64,000 nt of DNA from Aquimarina sp. BL5 (GCF_003443675.1 NZ_CP031963.1:2193501-2257500), one strand, 5' to 3'; positions 25,017 through 33,832 are shown, numbered from the stretch's first letter. Numbers and translations: made by a program. The notes: generated by a model from the sequence alone, not told the origin.

Positions 25017-25180
25017 AATTATTTCTTTTAAAATTTGACATATCAATTGTAGCGTGATAACCAAAGACGTTGGTCTTGGTATCTCGATAGCAACATTTAT
25101 TTATTGGTGTGATTAATAAATTGATAGTATCTAAAACAGCAATACTTTGCTAACTCTTAGGTCTCTAAAAAAGTGACAAC

Positions 25181-25567
25181 CTACTTTCTCTTACGCGAAG
25201 TAATATCTCTAAATACGCCAAGTTGTACTTTTCCAGTTTTTGATAAAAAAACTAATAATTGTTCTTTACCAGAACGTACGTTTATTTTTTGAGTTCGCCA
25301 ATGTTTGATAAATGACAATATTGAAATGACTCTATTGCTTGATGAAACACTAAAAATTCCATCCTTTAAAGATCCTTTTATATATTTTGAAATCCTCTGA
25401 GTTTCTGATTTCATTAGACTAATTTTTAAAGTCTCCCCGTCCATTAGTTTAATACGTGTATACAATTTTTCTTTTACCGGAATAAGACCAACCAAGTCTC
25501 CAGTAAGTACATAAAATGCCTCGAATCCATAATCCCCTTCGATGCTTAAGTTGCTAGTGATGTTCAT
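25181..25567 (-). CDS. Hypothetical protein, 128 aa, in operon with the 26718 gene
   Basis: No signal peptide or membrane span is seen. The protein is basic at its C-terminus (DITSRKRK) and strand-rich. The phrase IKLMDGETLKISLMKSETQRISKY resembles the short ligand- or modification-type barrels but is not enough for a family call. It starts 2 bp after the upstream gene ends, so it is co-transcribed and possibly translationally coupled. It belongs to the palindrome-controlled unit at 26747-26821. Confidence 0.6.
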   Translation of the reverse strand: MNITSNLSIEGDYGFEAFYVLTGDLVGLIPVKEKLYTRIKLMDGETLKISLMKSETQRISKYIKGSLKDGIFSVSSSNRVISILSFIKHWRTQKINVRSGKEQLLVFLSKTGKVQLGVFRDITSRKRK

Positions 25568-25569
25568 AA

Positions 25570-26718
25570 TTATGATGTTTTTGATTTCACTTTCTTTTTA
25601 AACTGCCAATTAATAAAAGGTAAAGAACGTCTCTCATTCTTATTCCAAAGACCTAATTGTATTCCTCTAAAATCTTTACAAGAATTAAACAACCCAACTT
25701 GTACTCCCTTTCCCTTTCTGGATTGATTCCTTACTCCGGAAATCATAACACCTTCAAAATCATAAGTCATCGTATGCACACCTGTTAGCGAAAAACCTTT
25801 CATAGTATAAATACCTGTATATACTCCTCCTATCGTCACTCCAGATTGTCTTGATTTACTCATTGATCCCACAGCACTAATCGTTAATCCCTTTATAAAA
25901 ACATTCATATCATCTTTATTACGTGCTAAACTAGAGTCAGAAGTAAATAATAAACCATTCATGAATCCAAAAGTATATGCGAACAAGTTAATAGGCTCAA
26001 CCTCTATAAGAAATCCCTTTACTTTTAAAGATGCTTCATCATTAAATGGAGCTGTACTTATAGATAAAGCGAACCCATTTACCTCATCCACATTAAAAGG
26101 GACAATACCTATCTTTCTAGAAACATATGTCTCCCTTTTAATAATAGGTTTAGGTTTTTCCTGTAAACCTTCATAATAGTAAGTTTGTCCATCTGATTCG
26201 TAGATTAAGTCTAATCCTTGTGCAGTCAACAAAAGGCCTGATTCATATAAATTAATATCATTAGAATACACCTGTATATTTTTGATTTCTACAGACTTGT
26301 TTTTTAGATCACTCTCAAATATAAAGTTATATTTTTTTAGGTTTATTTTTTCATACAACCCTAAGGACCTATCTGATATTAAAAACAATTTGTCTAGATT
26401 CTTCACTGGAACTGAAATTGTATCAAAACCAATATTATGTTTTTTTGCGACTGCTCCATTAAAAGTATTAGTAACATATATTGTATCTTTCTTTATATCT
26501 ACTAACCTACCATTATATCGTTCTCCACTTTTTAATTTTAAGTCATACAAAACATTTTCGTACAAATAAAATCCTGTAGGATTAGCTTTCAACATATTAT
26601 CCTTTTGTTCAAAGCTTTTTCCTTTTTTGATCAGTAACAGATTCGTTTCCTGAGCTTTTAAGTTTATCCAATTCATCAATAAGATGAAAGCGAACACTTT
26701 TACAACTTTACTTTTCAT
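25570..26718 (-). CDS. Exported protein with LA_2272-like surface repeats, 382 aa
   Basis: The start MKSKVVKVFAF at 26718 opens a Sec signal peptide ending LKAQ. The frame continues 8 codons upstream, but these precede the signal peptide. The N-terminal half contains YNGRLVDIKKDTIYV-type strands. The C-terminal third shows repeated G(V/L)x-h-G-h motifs (GVTIGGVYTGIYT, GFSLTGVHTMTYDFEGVMISGV, GVQVGLFNSCKDFRGIQLGLWN) typical of the LA_2272 surface-repeat proteins of Bacteroidetes and Leptospira. The function is unknown. It is the first gene of a two-gene unit whose promoter carries the cluster palindrome. Confidence 0.75.
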   Translation of the reverse strand: MKSKVVKVFAFILLMNWINLKAQETNLLLIKKGKSFEQKDNMLKANPTGFYLYENVLYDLKLKSGERYNGRLVDIKKDTIYVTNTFNGAVAKKHNIGFDTISVPVKNLDKLFLISDRSLGLYEKINLKKYNFIFESDLKNKSVEIKNIQVYSNDINLYESGLLLTAQGLDLIYESDGQTYYYEGLQEKPKPIIKRETYVSRKIGIVPFNVDEVNGFALSISTAPFNDEASLKVKGFLIEVEPINLFAYTFGFMNGLLFTSDSSLARNKDDMNVFIKGLTISAVGSMSKSRQSGVTIGGVYTGIYTMKGFSLTGVHTMTYDFEGVMISGVRNQSRKGKGVQVGLFNSCKDFRGIQLGLWNKNERRSLPFINWQFKKKVKSKTS

Positions 26719-26746
26719 TTTTTCATTTTTTAATAATTTCACAAGT

Positions 26747-26821
26747 CAAAACTATTGTGATAATTACAAGACAGAAAGTGATAAATGCGAATAGAAATTT
26801 ATTTTTTTGTGATTATCACAA
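26747..26821 (-). promoter_or_regulatory. Promoter of the 26718 operon with perfect palindromic operator
   Basis: The -7 box TAGTTTTG (26747-26754, minus) and TTGTGATTATCACAA (26807-26821) are again exactly 60 bp apart. A second near-palindrome TTGTGATAATTACAA (26755-26769) lies immediately upstream of the -7 box, where binding would block RNA polymerase. Confidence 0.75.
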
Positions 26822-26845
26822 AATATAAAGAACTAAATTCGTTAT

Positions 26846-26900
26846 TTGCGATAAAAGTAATAATCGCAAGAGGTTAAGTATTTTTTTGTGATAATCGCAA
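26846..26900 (+). promoter_or_regulatory. Operator sites before the HTH regulator gene
   Basis: TTGTGATAATCGCAA (26886-26900) matches the cluster palindrome. Half-sites TTGCGAT (26846-26852) and ATCGCAA (26863-26869) form a split inverted repeat. A weak -7 box (TACTTTAC, 26923-26930) follows. Together with 26807 they suggest that one regulator controls both divergent units, including its own gene. Confidence 0.55.
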
Positions 26901-26968
26901 AAATTAACTTATTTTTCTATTTTACTTTACAACACTAAACAACATTGTCAATCATCAAAAAGCCTGAA

Positions 26969-27937
26969 ATGATACAAGAAAATTTCTTAGAACTCATCAA
27001 AAAACAAATCAGCTCTAAAACTTCATTAATAGATGAAGTGGCCACTGCATTAGATATTAGTTATGATGCTGCACATAGAAGGATTAGTAAAAAAAGTAAA
27101 ATATCTTTAGAAGAAGGTGTAACATTAGCCAAATATTTCAGCCTATCCATAGATCAACTATTCTCTAGTGAAGATGAGCATATAGTAGCCGTAAAAAAGA
27201 CTGCTCCAGTTCAAGATATGGATAGCCTACTGGCTTATTATGAAAACTCATACAAATCATTATCTCCTCTTATTAATAATAAAGATGTAGAAATGATCTA
27301 TTCTGCGAAAGATTTACCCATCTTCTACACATCAGATGACAACTTACTTTCTAAATTTAAAATGTATGTCTGGTTAAAAATCATGGATTCTGATCTAGGT
27401 GATGTAAGATTTACAGGATTTAATCCATCATTATCGCTTCTAGAAGCAGCTAAACGTTTAGGTAATATGTATAATGATCTAAACTCTATAGAAATATGGG
27501 ATATCACTACCATAAATAGCACACTAAAACAAATACACTTTTATTTTGAATCGAATTCACTTACCTCTAAGGATGCTCTAGAAATATGTGATGATCTTGG
27601 AGAATTAATTAATAAGATTTCTAAAAAAATAATTGAACAAAAAGATAATTTCAAATTCTATTATAACGAACTGCTATTGATGAACAATAGAGTATTGGTC
27701 AAAACACCTACGGAAAGGTCATTATATGTGCCTTTTACAATTCTTTCCTATTACAGAACCAATGACGTAATAACCTGTGATCAAGCAGAACAATTCTTAA
27801 AGATCCAGATGGAAGGATCTAAGCTGTTAAGTACCGCAGGAGAAAAAGAAAGAAACTTATTTTTTAATAAGATGCATAAAAAGATTGAAGCACTGCGATC
27901 TCTTATTGTAGCAAAAAATGTTTTAGAGTTTGAATAA
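26969..27937 (+). CDS. HTH transcriptional regulator (BetR-like N-terminus), probable regulator of the desaturase cluster
   Basis: This 322-residue cytoplasmic protein has an N-terminal helix-turn-helix (about residues 12-60): SKTSLIDEVATALDISYDAAHRRISKK is followed by SLEEGVTLAKYFSLSIDQLF, like the BetR/Xre-type heads seen in many Flavobacteriia. The remaining 250 residues are alpha-helical and of unknown fold, probably a sensor or dimerisation part. ATG at 26969 is chosen over a TTG eight codons earlier, because the HTH starts close to it. It is divergent from the 26718 operon, and palindromic sites fill the gap. That it binds them is inference from position. Confidence 0.75.
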   Translation: MIQENFLELIKKQISSKTSLIDEVATALDISYDAAHRRISKKSKISLEEGVTLAKYFSLSIDQLFSSEDEHIVAVKKTAPVQDMDSLLAYYENSYKSLSPLINNKDVEMIYSAKDLPIFYTSDDNLLSKFKMYVWLKIMDSDLGDVRFTGFNPSLSLLEAAKRLGNMYNDLNSIEIWDITTINSTLKQIHFYFESNSLTSKDALEICDDLGELINKISKKIIEQKDNFKFYYNELLLMNNRVLVKTPTERSLYVPFTILSYYRTNDVITCDQAEQFLKIQMEGSKLLSTAGEKERNLFFNKMHKKIEALRSLIVAKNVLEFE

Positions 27938-28114
27938 ATTTGTAATTAAACAGCTAATGATACGACTAAAAGTCCAACGATTCAAGTCAAAAAAATAGAT
28001 GATTGAAAAAATAATTTTACTTTTTTGTAACATTTTGGTAACAATACACGTATAATAAATAAAAGCAACGCCCTAAATAAAGTATTCACAAATAAAAATT
28101 CAAGGATAACATAG

Positions 28115-28978
28115 ATGAGACAACTTAAGATTACGAAGCAGGTAACGAATCGTGAAACTGCATCGCTGGATAAGTATTTGCAGGAAATAGGTAAAGTAGA
28201 TCTTATTACCGCGGATGAAGAGGTAGAATTAGCTCAGCGAATAAAAGCTGGTGATGAGAGAGCCCTTGAAAAATTAACAAAAGCAAATTTACGATTTGTA
28301 GTATCTGTAGCAAAACAATATCAAAACCAAGGACTTACATTACCGGATTTAATTAATGAAGGTAACTTAGGATTGATTAAAGCGGCAAAACGTTTTGATG
28401 AGACCAGAGGTTTTAAGTTTATTTCATATGCTGTATGGTGGATTCGTCAATCTATATTACAAGCGTTGGCAGAACAGTCACGTATTGTTCGTTTACCATT
28501 AAACAAAATTGGATCTATTAATAAGATCAATAAAACATATGCATTCTTAGAGCAATCTCATGAGCGTCCACCAAGTGCGGAAGAAATTGCAAAAGAACTG
28601 GATATGACTATAAACGACGTTAAGGAGTCTATGAAAAACTCTGGACGTCACGTAAGTATGGATGCTCCTTTAGTAGAAGGAGAAGACTCTAACCTTTATG
28701 ATGTATTAAATTCTGGTGAGTCTCCTAATCCAGATAGATCTTTATTACACGAATCTCTTCGTACAGAGATAGAACGTGCTTTAGAGACACTTACACCAAG
28801 AGAAGCAGATGTGATTCGTTTATATTTTGGTCTAGGAGATCAACATCCTATGACACTAGAAGAAATTGGAGAAACTTTTGATCTAACACGTGAACGTGTT
28901 CGTCAAATTAAAGAAAAAGCTATTCGTAGATTAAAACATACATCTCGTAGTAAAATATTAAAAACTTATTTAGGATAA
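28115..28978 (+). CDS. rpoD: Primary RNA polymerase sigma factor
   Basis: This 287-residue sigma-70 of the short Bacteroidetes RpoD/SigA type has region 1.2 ([20 protein letters not shown]), region 2 ([37 protein letters not shown] with [17 protein letters not shown] for -10 recognition), region 3 and region 4 ([15 protein letters not shown]...[23 protein letters not shown]). It directs transcription from TAnnTTTG/TTTG promoters such as those listed here. It stands alone with a strong terminator downstream. Confidence 0.97.
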   Translation: MRQLKITKQVTNRETASLDKYLQEIGKVDLITADEEVELAQRIKAGDERALEKLTKANLRFVVSVAKQYQNQGLTLPDLINEGNLGLIKAAKRFDETRGFKFISYAVWWIRQSILQALAEQSRIVRLPLNKIGSINKINKTYAFLEQSHERPPSAEEIAKELDMTINDVKESMKNSGRHVSMDAPLVEGEDSNLYDVLNSGESPNPDRSLLHESLRTEIERALETLTPREADVIRLYFGLGDQHPMTLEEIGETFDLTRERVRQIKEKAIRRLKHTSRSKILKTYLG

Positions 28979-29047
28979 CTTTTAATTTCCTAAATTGCGA
29001 TTACAAACAGTTTATAACATAACTGTTCGTTTTTTGATTGATGAATG

Positions 29048-29075
29048 ACCTCCGGCTGATTACCGGAGGTTTTTT
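29048..29075 (+). terminator. Intrinsic terminator after rpoD
   Basis: The stem ACCTCCGG / CCGGAGGT with a 7-nt loop is followed by six T. Confidence 0.85.
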
Positions 29076-29197
29076 CATGTATACGCATGATTTTAAAATT
29101 TTAACAAAAATTTCCCTGCGAACTTTTAAAATCATTTTGTGTTCTTCAAGTATTTATTGACACAAAAAATAGTATCTTTAAGAAAGATTCATATCAG

Positions 29198-29605
29198 ATG
29201 TGGCAAACTATTAGTTATGTAAGTACCGTAGATCCCTCACTAAGAGATGATGATATAGAGAAATTGTTTGAGTTCGTTAAATCGAAAAATAATGACCTTA
29301 AAATTACAGGAATCTTAATGTACTCTGACGGTAATTTCCTTCAGGTATTAGAAGGAAAAAAAGATCTAATCGATTCCTTATTTCTAAAAATAAAACAGGA
29401 CTCTAGACATTACAATATTATCAAAATCTTTGATAGAGCTATAGTAAACCCATGTTTTTCTAAATACCATTCTAATTTCACTGTAGTAGGTGAATCTTAT
29501 GATTATAGTGAACTTCAAACTTTTCTAAGTGAAGAAAAATCCTTTAATCCAGATAATTACAAAAGCATCTCTTATCTAGCTAATAAATTCATGAAACTAT
29601 CGTAG
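29198..29605 (+). CDS. BLUF-domain blue-light photoreceptor (copy 1)
   Basis: This 135-residue single-domain BLUF protein binds FAD and senses blue light. Tyr7 (TISYVS), Asn31 (KNND) and Gln49 (FLQVLEG) correspond to AppA Tyr21, Asn45 and Gln63 with identical spacing (24 and 18 residues). The typical ITGILMYSDGNF core and DSRHYNI are present. The usual Trp/Met pair of strand 5 is missing (RAIVNPCFSKYHSNF). A C-terminal helix of about 40 residues ends YLANKFMKLS. With no output domain it must act through a partner. It is the first of three tandem paralogues. Confidence 0.92.
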   Translation: MWQTISYVSTVDPSLRDDDIEKLFEFVKSKNNDLKITGILMYSDGNFLQVLEGKKDLIDSLFLKIKQDSRHYNIIKIFDRAIVNPCFSKYHSNFTVVGESYDYSELQTFLSEEKSFNPDNYKSISYLANKFMKLS

Positions 29606-29739
29606 TGAATGTTATATTCTGTGTTTTTTTAACGTTTCGTAAAAGTAATTCCTACAAAAGAATAAACAAACGATAAAAAGTAAATTTAACATAAATATTC
29701 CCCAAAAAATAACTAACTTTAGTTTATAAGAAAACTAAT

Positions 29740-30144
29740 ATGTTGCATACTATATCTTATGTGAGTACTTCGAAAAAACTCTCTGATTTTCAAATCAATG
29801 AGTTATTGTGTATTTCAAAACTGAAAAATGATGATCTTAATATTACTGGAATTTTGATGCATTCTGATCAAAACTTTTTTCAAATTATAGAAGGTGAAAA
29901 AAAAATCATATTAAATCTTTATCAAAAAATTGAGGACGATTTAAGACATTTCAACCTTATTAAAATATTTGACAGACCCATTCAAATTCCTTCTTTTAAA
30001 AATTTTCATAGTAGTTATATTACAGTTCGCGGAAAAAAAGATCACGTCGAACTTCAGCAGTTCCTAAGGCAAGAAAAAGCAAATAATCGAAAAAGTTTTA
30101 AGAACATTTCATATTTAACTAATAAATTTTTGGGACTTTCTTAA
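29740..30144 (+). CDS. BLUF-domain blue-light photoreceptor (copy 2)
   Basis: This 134-residue BLUF protein keeps Tyr7 (TISYVS), Asn30 (KNDD) and Gln48 (FFQIIEG), with one residue less in the first loop. It starts MLHT instead of MWQT and is the most divergent of the three copies (MHSDQNFF, RQEKANNRKSFKNISYL). The same C-terminal helix ends YLTNKFLGLS. Its own upstream gap of about 135 bp contains a -7-like TAACTTTA (29714-29721), so it may be transcribed separately. The output partner is unknown. Confidence 0.9.
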   Translation: MLHTISYVSTSKKLSDFQINELLCISKLKNDDLNITGILMHSDQNFFQIIEGEKKIILNLYQKIEDDLRHFNLIKIFDRPIQIPSFKNFHSSYITVRGKKDHVELQQFLRQEKANNRKSFKNISYLTNKFLGLS

Positions 30145-30257
30145 AATATAAGATCAAAAAAACGGATAAGACTAAAGTATTAAACAAATGTTAATTTTTT
30201 TAAGATTAGGGATAACTCCCTACATTAATATTAAATTTAATAAACATTAATTCTATC

Positions 30258-30665
30258 ATGTGGCAAACCATCAGCTATGTAAGTACAGCAAATCGATTAT
30301 TAACTAACTCTGATGTTAATGAACTATTAGATTTTGTTAAGGTTAAGAATAATAGTCTAAACATAACTGGTATTTTAATGTATTCTGATGGAAATTTTTT
30401 TCAAATCCTCGAAGGTGAAAAAACTATTATAAAGGAATTATTTAAAAAAATACTTCTTGATTCTATGCATTATGATATAATCAAGATATTTGATCATGAA
30501 ATGGAGGAACCATCATTCTCTAAATATAATTCTAGTTTTTCTACGATTAACAAAAGATCTGAACATTCGGAATTAAAGCAATTTTTAGAAAAAGAAAAAT
30601 CTTATAATCCTGAAACATTCAAAAGCGTATCTTATTTAACAAACAAATTTATGGAGCTTTCTTAA
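30258..30665 (+). CDS. BLUF-domain blue-light photoreceptor (copy 3)
   Basis: This 135-residue BLUF protein begins MWQTISYVST, like copy 1, and keeps Tyr7, Asn31 and Gln49 (FFQILEG). As in the other copies the strand-5 Trp/Met region is replaced (HEMEEPSFSKYNSSF), and the C-terminal helix ends YLTNKFMELS. The shared unusual features show that the three genes arose by tandem duplication and then diverged, perhaps to give different photocycle speeds or partners. It is followed by rpe, which has its own promoter. Confidence 0.92.
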   Translation: MWQTISYVSTANRLLTNSDVNELLDFVKVKNNSLNITGILMYSDGNFFQILEGEKTIIKELFKKILLDSMHYDIIKIFDHEMEEPSFSKYNSSFSTINKRSEHSELKQFLEKEKSYNPETFKSVSYLTNKFMELS

Positions 30666-30715
30666 CCATAATTTCAAAAGTTTAGTAGTACTTTTGTGGC
30701 AAATAATACAATTTT

Positions 30716-31375
30716 ATGTCTTCAAAACTAATTGCCCCTTCAGTATTAGCTGCTGATTTCGCTAATTTACAGCGTGATGTAGAAATGATCAATAACAGTA
30801 ATGCCGATTGGTTTCATATCGATATTATGGATGGTGTTTTTGTTCCTAACATCTCCTTTGGAATGCCTGTCTTAAGAGATATTGTAAAACATGCTTCGAA
30901 AACTATTGATGTACACTTGATGATTGTAGATCCTGATCGATATATAAAGACTTTTGCTGATTTAGGAAGTAATATCCTTACCGTTCATTATGAAGCCTGC
31001 ACTCATCTGCACAGGACACTACAAGCAATAAAAGCGGAGGGCATGAAAGCTGGTGTAGCTATAAACCCTCATACTAATGTAAGTTTACTTGAAGATACTA
31101 TTAAGGATATTGACTTAGTATGTATTATGAGTGTTAATCCAGGTTTTGGCGGACAATCTTTTATAGAAAACACTTATAAAAAAGTAAGGCAGCTTAAAGA
31201 AATCATTGATCGCAATAATGCTGATACATTGATTGAAATTGATGGAGGAGTTACTAACAAAAATGCCAAGCAACTGGTCGATGCAGGAGCAGATGTATTA
31301 GTGGCAGGGAGTTATGTTTTTAAAAGTGAAGATCCAATCCAAACCATAAAAGGGTTGAAAGAGATAATTTCTTAA
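30716..31375 (+). CDS. rpe: Ribulose-phosphate 3-epimerase
   Basis: This 219-residue TIM barrel interconverts ribulose-5-phosphate and xylulose-5-phosphate in the pentose phosphate pathway. Motifs are SVLAADFANL, HIDIMDGVFVPNISFG (metal His/Asp), VDVHLMIVDPDRY, MSVNPGFGGQSFIE (phosphate loop) and IEIDGGVT. The -7 box TACTTTTG (30689-30696) is 20 bp upstream. The stop overlaps the ypdA start by one base, so it leads a three-gene operon with ypdA and a DinB gene. Confidence 0.97.
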   Translation: MSSKLIAPSVLAADFANLQRDVEMINNSNADWFHIDIMDGVFVPNISFGMPVLRDIVKHASKTIDVHLMIVDPDRYIKTFADLGSNILTVHYEACTHLHRTLQAIKAEGMKAGVAINPHTNVSLLEDTIKDIDLVCIMSVNPGFGGQSFIENTYKKVRQLKEIIDRNNADTLIEIDGGVTNKNAKQLVDAGADVLVAGSYVFKSEDPIQTIKGLKEIIS

Positions 31376-32340
31376 TGAAACACATAGATCTAATAATAAT
31401 TGGTGGAGGTCCGATCGGTATTGCATGCGGTCTGGAAGCTAAGAAAAAGGGACTAAATTATCTTATTATAGAAAAAGGACCAATCGTTAATTCTCTTTTT
31501 AATTATCCTGTAAACATGCAGTTTTTCTCTTCTTCGGAAAAACTGGAGATCGATGAAATTCCTTTTATTAGCAATGAATCGAAACCAAAAAGAAATGAGG
31601 CATTAGAGTATTATCGAAGGATTGTCACTTCTAACGATTTAAACATTCATCTTTTTGAAAAAGTAAATTCTGTAAATAAAGAAGAAAACATCTTTCATAT
31701 AAAAACGGATAAACAAGAATATACTGCTTCATACATTATTCTGGCAACCGGATTTTATGATATCCCGAATACGATTAATGTTCCGGGAGAAGGGCTTCCA
31801 AAAGTTTCACATTATTATAAAGACCCTCATTTCTTTGCAAAACAAAAACTAGCAGTTATCGGTGCTAGTAATTCTGCAGTGGATGCTGCTTTAGAATGTT
31901 ACCGAAAAGGAGCTGATGTAAGTATGATTATTAGAGGTCCAGAAATTGGTAAACGTGTAAAATATTGGGTAAAACCAGATATCGAAAATAGAATCGCAGA
32001 AGGCAGCATCAAAGCATATTATAACGCTACAGTTAAAGAAATAAAACCTCAGCAAATCATCCTAAATACTCCTAATGGAGAAATAAGCGTAGAAAATGAT
32101 TATGTATTAGCTTTGACTGGTTACACTCCCAATTTTGATTTTCTTAAAAAAATTGGAATTCAACTTTCTGATGATGAAAAAATGTATCCCAACTATAATG
32201 AGGAAACCATGGAATCTAACATTGATAATCTATATCTAGCTGGAGTGATATGTGGTGGTATGGATACTCATATATGGTTTATAGAAAATTCTAGAATACA
32301 CGCAAAAACAATAATAAAACATATAATTTCAGGAAAATAA
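31375..32340 (+). CDS. ypdA: YpdA-family FAD/NAD(P)-binding reductase (bacillithiol disulfide reductase type)
   Basis: This 321-residue flavoprotein of the YpdA family has an N-terminal FAD motif (IIGGGPIGIACGLEAKKKG), a second nucleotide motif (VIGASNSAVDAALECYRKGADV) and the C-terminal AGVICGGMDTHIWFIENSR, which is typical of YpdA. It lacks the CxxC redox pair of thioredoxin reductase. In Firmicutes YpdA reduces bacillithiol disulfide with NADPH, and many Bacteroidetes make bacillithiol. It overlaps rpe by 1 bp, which could link NADPH production by the pentose phosphate pathway to thiol reduction. Confidence 0.9.
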   Translation: MKHIDLIIIGGGPIGIACGLEAKKKGLNYLIIEKGPIVNSLFNYPVNMQFFSSSEKLEIDEIPFISNESKPKRNEALEYYRRIVTSNDLNIHLFEKVNSVNKEENIFHIKTDKQEYTASYIILATGFYDIPNTINVPGEGLPKVSHYYKDPHFFAKQKLAVIGASNSAVDAALECYRKGADVSMIIRGPEIGKRVKYWVKPDIENRIAEGSIKAYYNATVKEIKPQQIILNTPNGEISVENDYVLALTGYTPNFDFLKKIGIQLSDDEKMYPNYNEETMESNIDNLYLAGVICGGMDTHIWFIENSRIHAKTIIKHIISGK

Positions 32341-32341
32341 G

Positions 32342-32875
32342 ATGTTTAGTAAAAATCCTGTTGCTGTATTTAAAAAAAGATCTGAAAAATGGTATCAAGA
32401 TCTTCAGAATTACAGCCAGGAAAGTTTATATCATAAACCATCTTCTGACCAATGGACTCTTGCTGAATTATATGATCATATTATGCGCGTAGCAAAGACA
32501 TACCAACTCCCAAATTTCCATAAATGTATAGATAATGATACTAGAAATGGAAAACCTAAGAACAGTGCAGCGTATTTAATCTTTAATCTGAATATCACTC
32601 CTTCTCGTAACATCAAAATGGAATCTTTTCCTTCTAAAATTGTAGCTGACTTTACTCCTGAAATACTGGATAGAGATATATTAGAAAATAACTTCAAAGA
32701 ATTTATAGCAGAAACAATATCCAAAGAATCATTAGTAAAGAAATGTGATACAAAAATAAAACATAGTCATCCGTTCTTTGGGATGATTAATGCTATAGAG
32801 TGGTTTTCTCTAATCGAAATTCATATGAGACATCACGAACGTCAGAAGAAACGATTGGAATCTATGAATAAATAA
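32342..32875 (+). CDS. DinB-superfamily protein (possible bacillithiol S-transferase)
   Basis: This 177-residue four-helix DinB/YfiT-fold protein has the metal-binding His triad visible as LYDHIMRV (about 45) and EIHMRHHERQ (about 160-165). DinB proteins include the bacillithiol S-transferases (BstA), and the position directly after ypdA (1 bp gap) supports a bacillithiol role, though the substrate is not determined. It is the last gene of rpe-ypdA-dinB, with a terminator right after. Confidence 0.82.
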   Translation: MFSKNPVAVFKKRSEKWYQDLQNYSQESLYHKPSSDQWTLAELYDHIMRVAKTYQLPNFHKCIDNDTRNGKPKNSAAYLIFNLNITPSRNIKMESFPSKIVADFTPEILDRDILENNFKEFIAETISKESLVKKCDTKIKHSHPFFGMINAIEWFSLIEIHMRHHERQKKRLESMNK

Positions 32876-32906
32876 TGAAAGGCCGTCTTAGTAAGACAGC
32901 CTTTCA
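32876..32906 (+). terminator. Hairpin terminator after the DinB gene
   Basis: The long stem TGAAAGGC-CGTCTTA / TAAGAC-AGCCTTTCA has a short loop, but the T-tract is weak (ATTATTTAT). It may serve both convergent genes. Confidence 0.65.
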
Positions 32907-32948
32907 TTATTTATATGAAGTATTTTCCAACCTATTTAAGCAGGTTTC

Positions 32949-33653
32949 TTAATCATTAGATAAAATACTAAGGATATACCAGAAAAGTAACATTAGTGAA
33001 GCGAACAACCCTAAGGATGCTCCCACATACTGATCCTCAGAATATTTATGAACCATATTGGATGTTTGATATAATATAGAAGCTGAAGCTAAAACAACCA
33101 TTCCAACGCTAAACCACAATCCAAGATTAAATCCAAATAGCAATCCGGCTACAATTAAACCTAATGCAATAAAAAAGCCAATTGTTAACATTGATTTTAG
33201 GAAAGAGAAATCTTTCTTTGTTAACAAAACTACCCCAGAAAGACCTGTAAACAAGGCTAATGTTAAAATTGCTGCTTGACTTAAAATATCTCCTCCTCCA
33301 TTTCCTGCAATTATCATCGCATACCCAATCAAAGGAATAAAAATAAACGCTTCTGCTACCACATATAGAAGCAAACCTAAATACTGTTGCTTGATATCAT
33401 GACTTTTATGTGCCATTTTTTCGGCATAACTAGTTGCCAACATAAAACCTCCTAGCATTAACATCCAACTCCAGCCTTGTGCCATCGAAAACGCAAAGTT
33501 TACAAGGGGTTCGATCTGAAAAAACACCCATTCTACAATCACAAATAACAATACAGCCATCGCCAGATGCGTATAGGTTTTTTTATAAAAAGCTACTCTT
33601 TTTTCATCCGTAAGTGAACTTACTACAGGTGCTACTTGCTGAAATCCTTCCAT
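32949..33653 (-). CDS. Bax inhibitor-1 / YccA-family membrane protein
   Basis: This 234-residue protein with seven predicted membrane helices belongs to the BI-1 (UPF0005) family. The family signature appears as SYAEKMAHKSHDIKQQYLGLLLYVVAEAFIFIPL and ILTLALFTGLSGVVLLTKKDFSF, with acidic residues in the last helices (SMLTIGFFIALGLIV). Homologues such as BsYetJ are pH-dependent Ca2+ leak channels. E. coli YccA modulates FtsH proteolysis. The upstream region contains an inverted repeat ACGATAAA / TTTATCGT (33684-33706) around the promoter. It is monocistronic and convergent with the DinB gene. Confidence 0.92.
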   Translation of the reverse strand: MEGFQQVAPVVSSLTDEKRVAFYKKTYTHLAMAVLLFVIVEWVFFQIEPLVNFAFSMAQGWSWMLMLGGFMLATSYAEKMAHKSHDIKQQYLGLLLYVVAEAFIFIPLIGYAMIIAGNGGGDILSQAAILTLALFTGLSGVVLLTKKDFSFLKSMLTIGFFIALGLIVAGLLFGFNLGLWFSVGMVVLASASILYQTSNMVHKYSEDQYVGASLGLFASLMLLFWYILSILSND

Positions 33654-33832
33654 GTTATTCTTTTTTTATCAAAATTGTTAAGTACGATAAATATAGTTTT
33701 TATCGTTTAATATAAGTGTCATAGTTGAGTAAAATGTTACCCTACTTTTTGCTTTTTTTACAAATTAATTATCAAATAACTTATATACCACAAGCATACA
33801 AGATTCAAAATGTTTTAATACCAGTTTTAAAA

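Noticed and set aside
29198..30665. Three similar blocks as a CRISPR or satellite array
   Set aside because: The units are about 500 bp coding paralogues (BLUF proteins) with diverged DNA, not short identical repeats with spacers.
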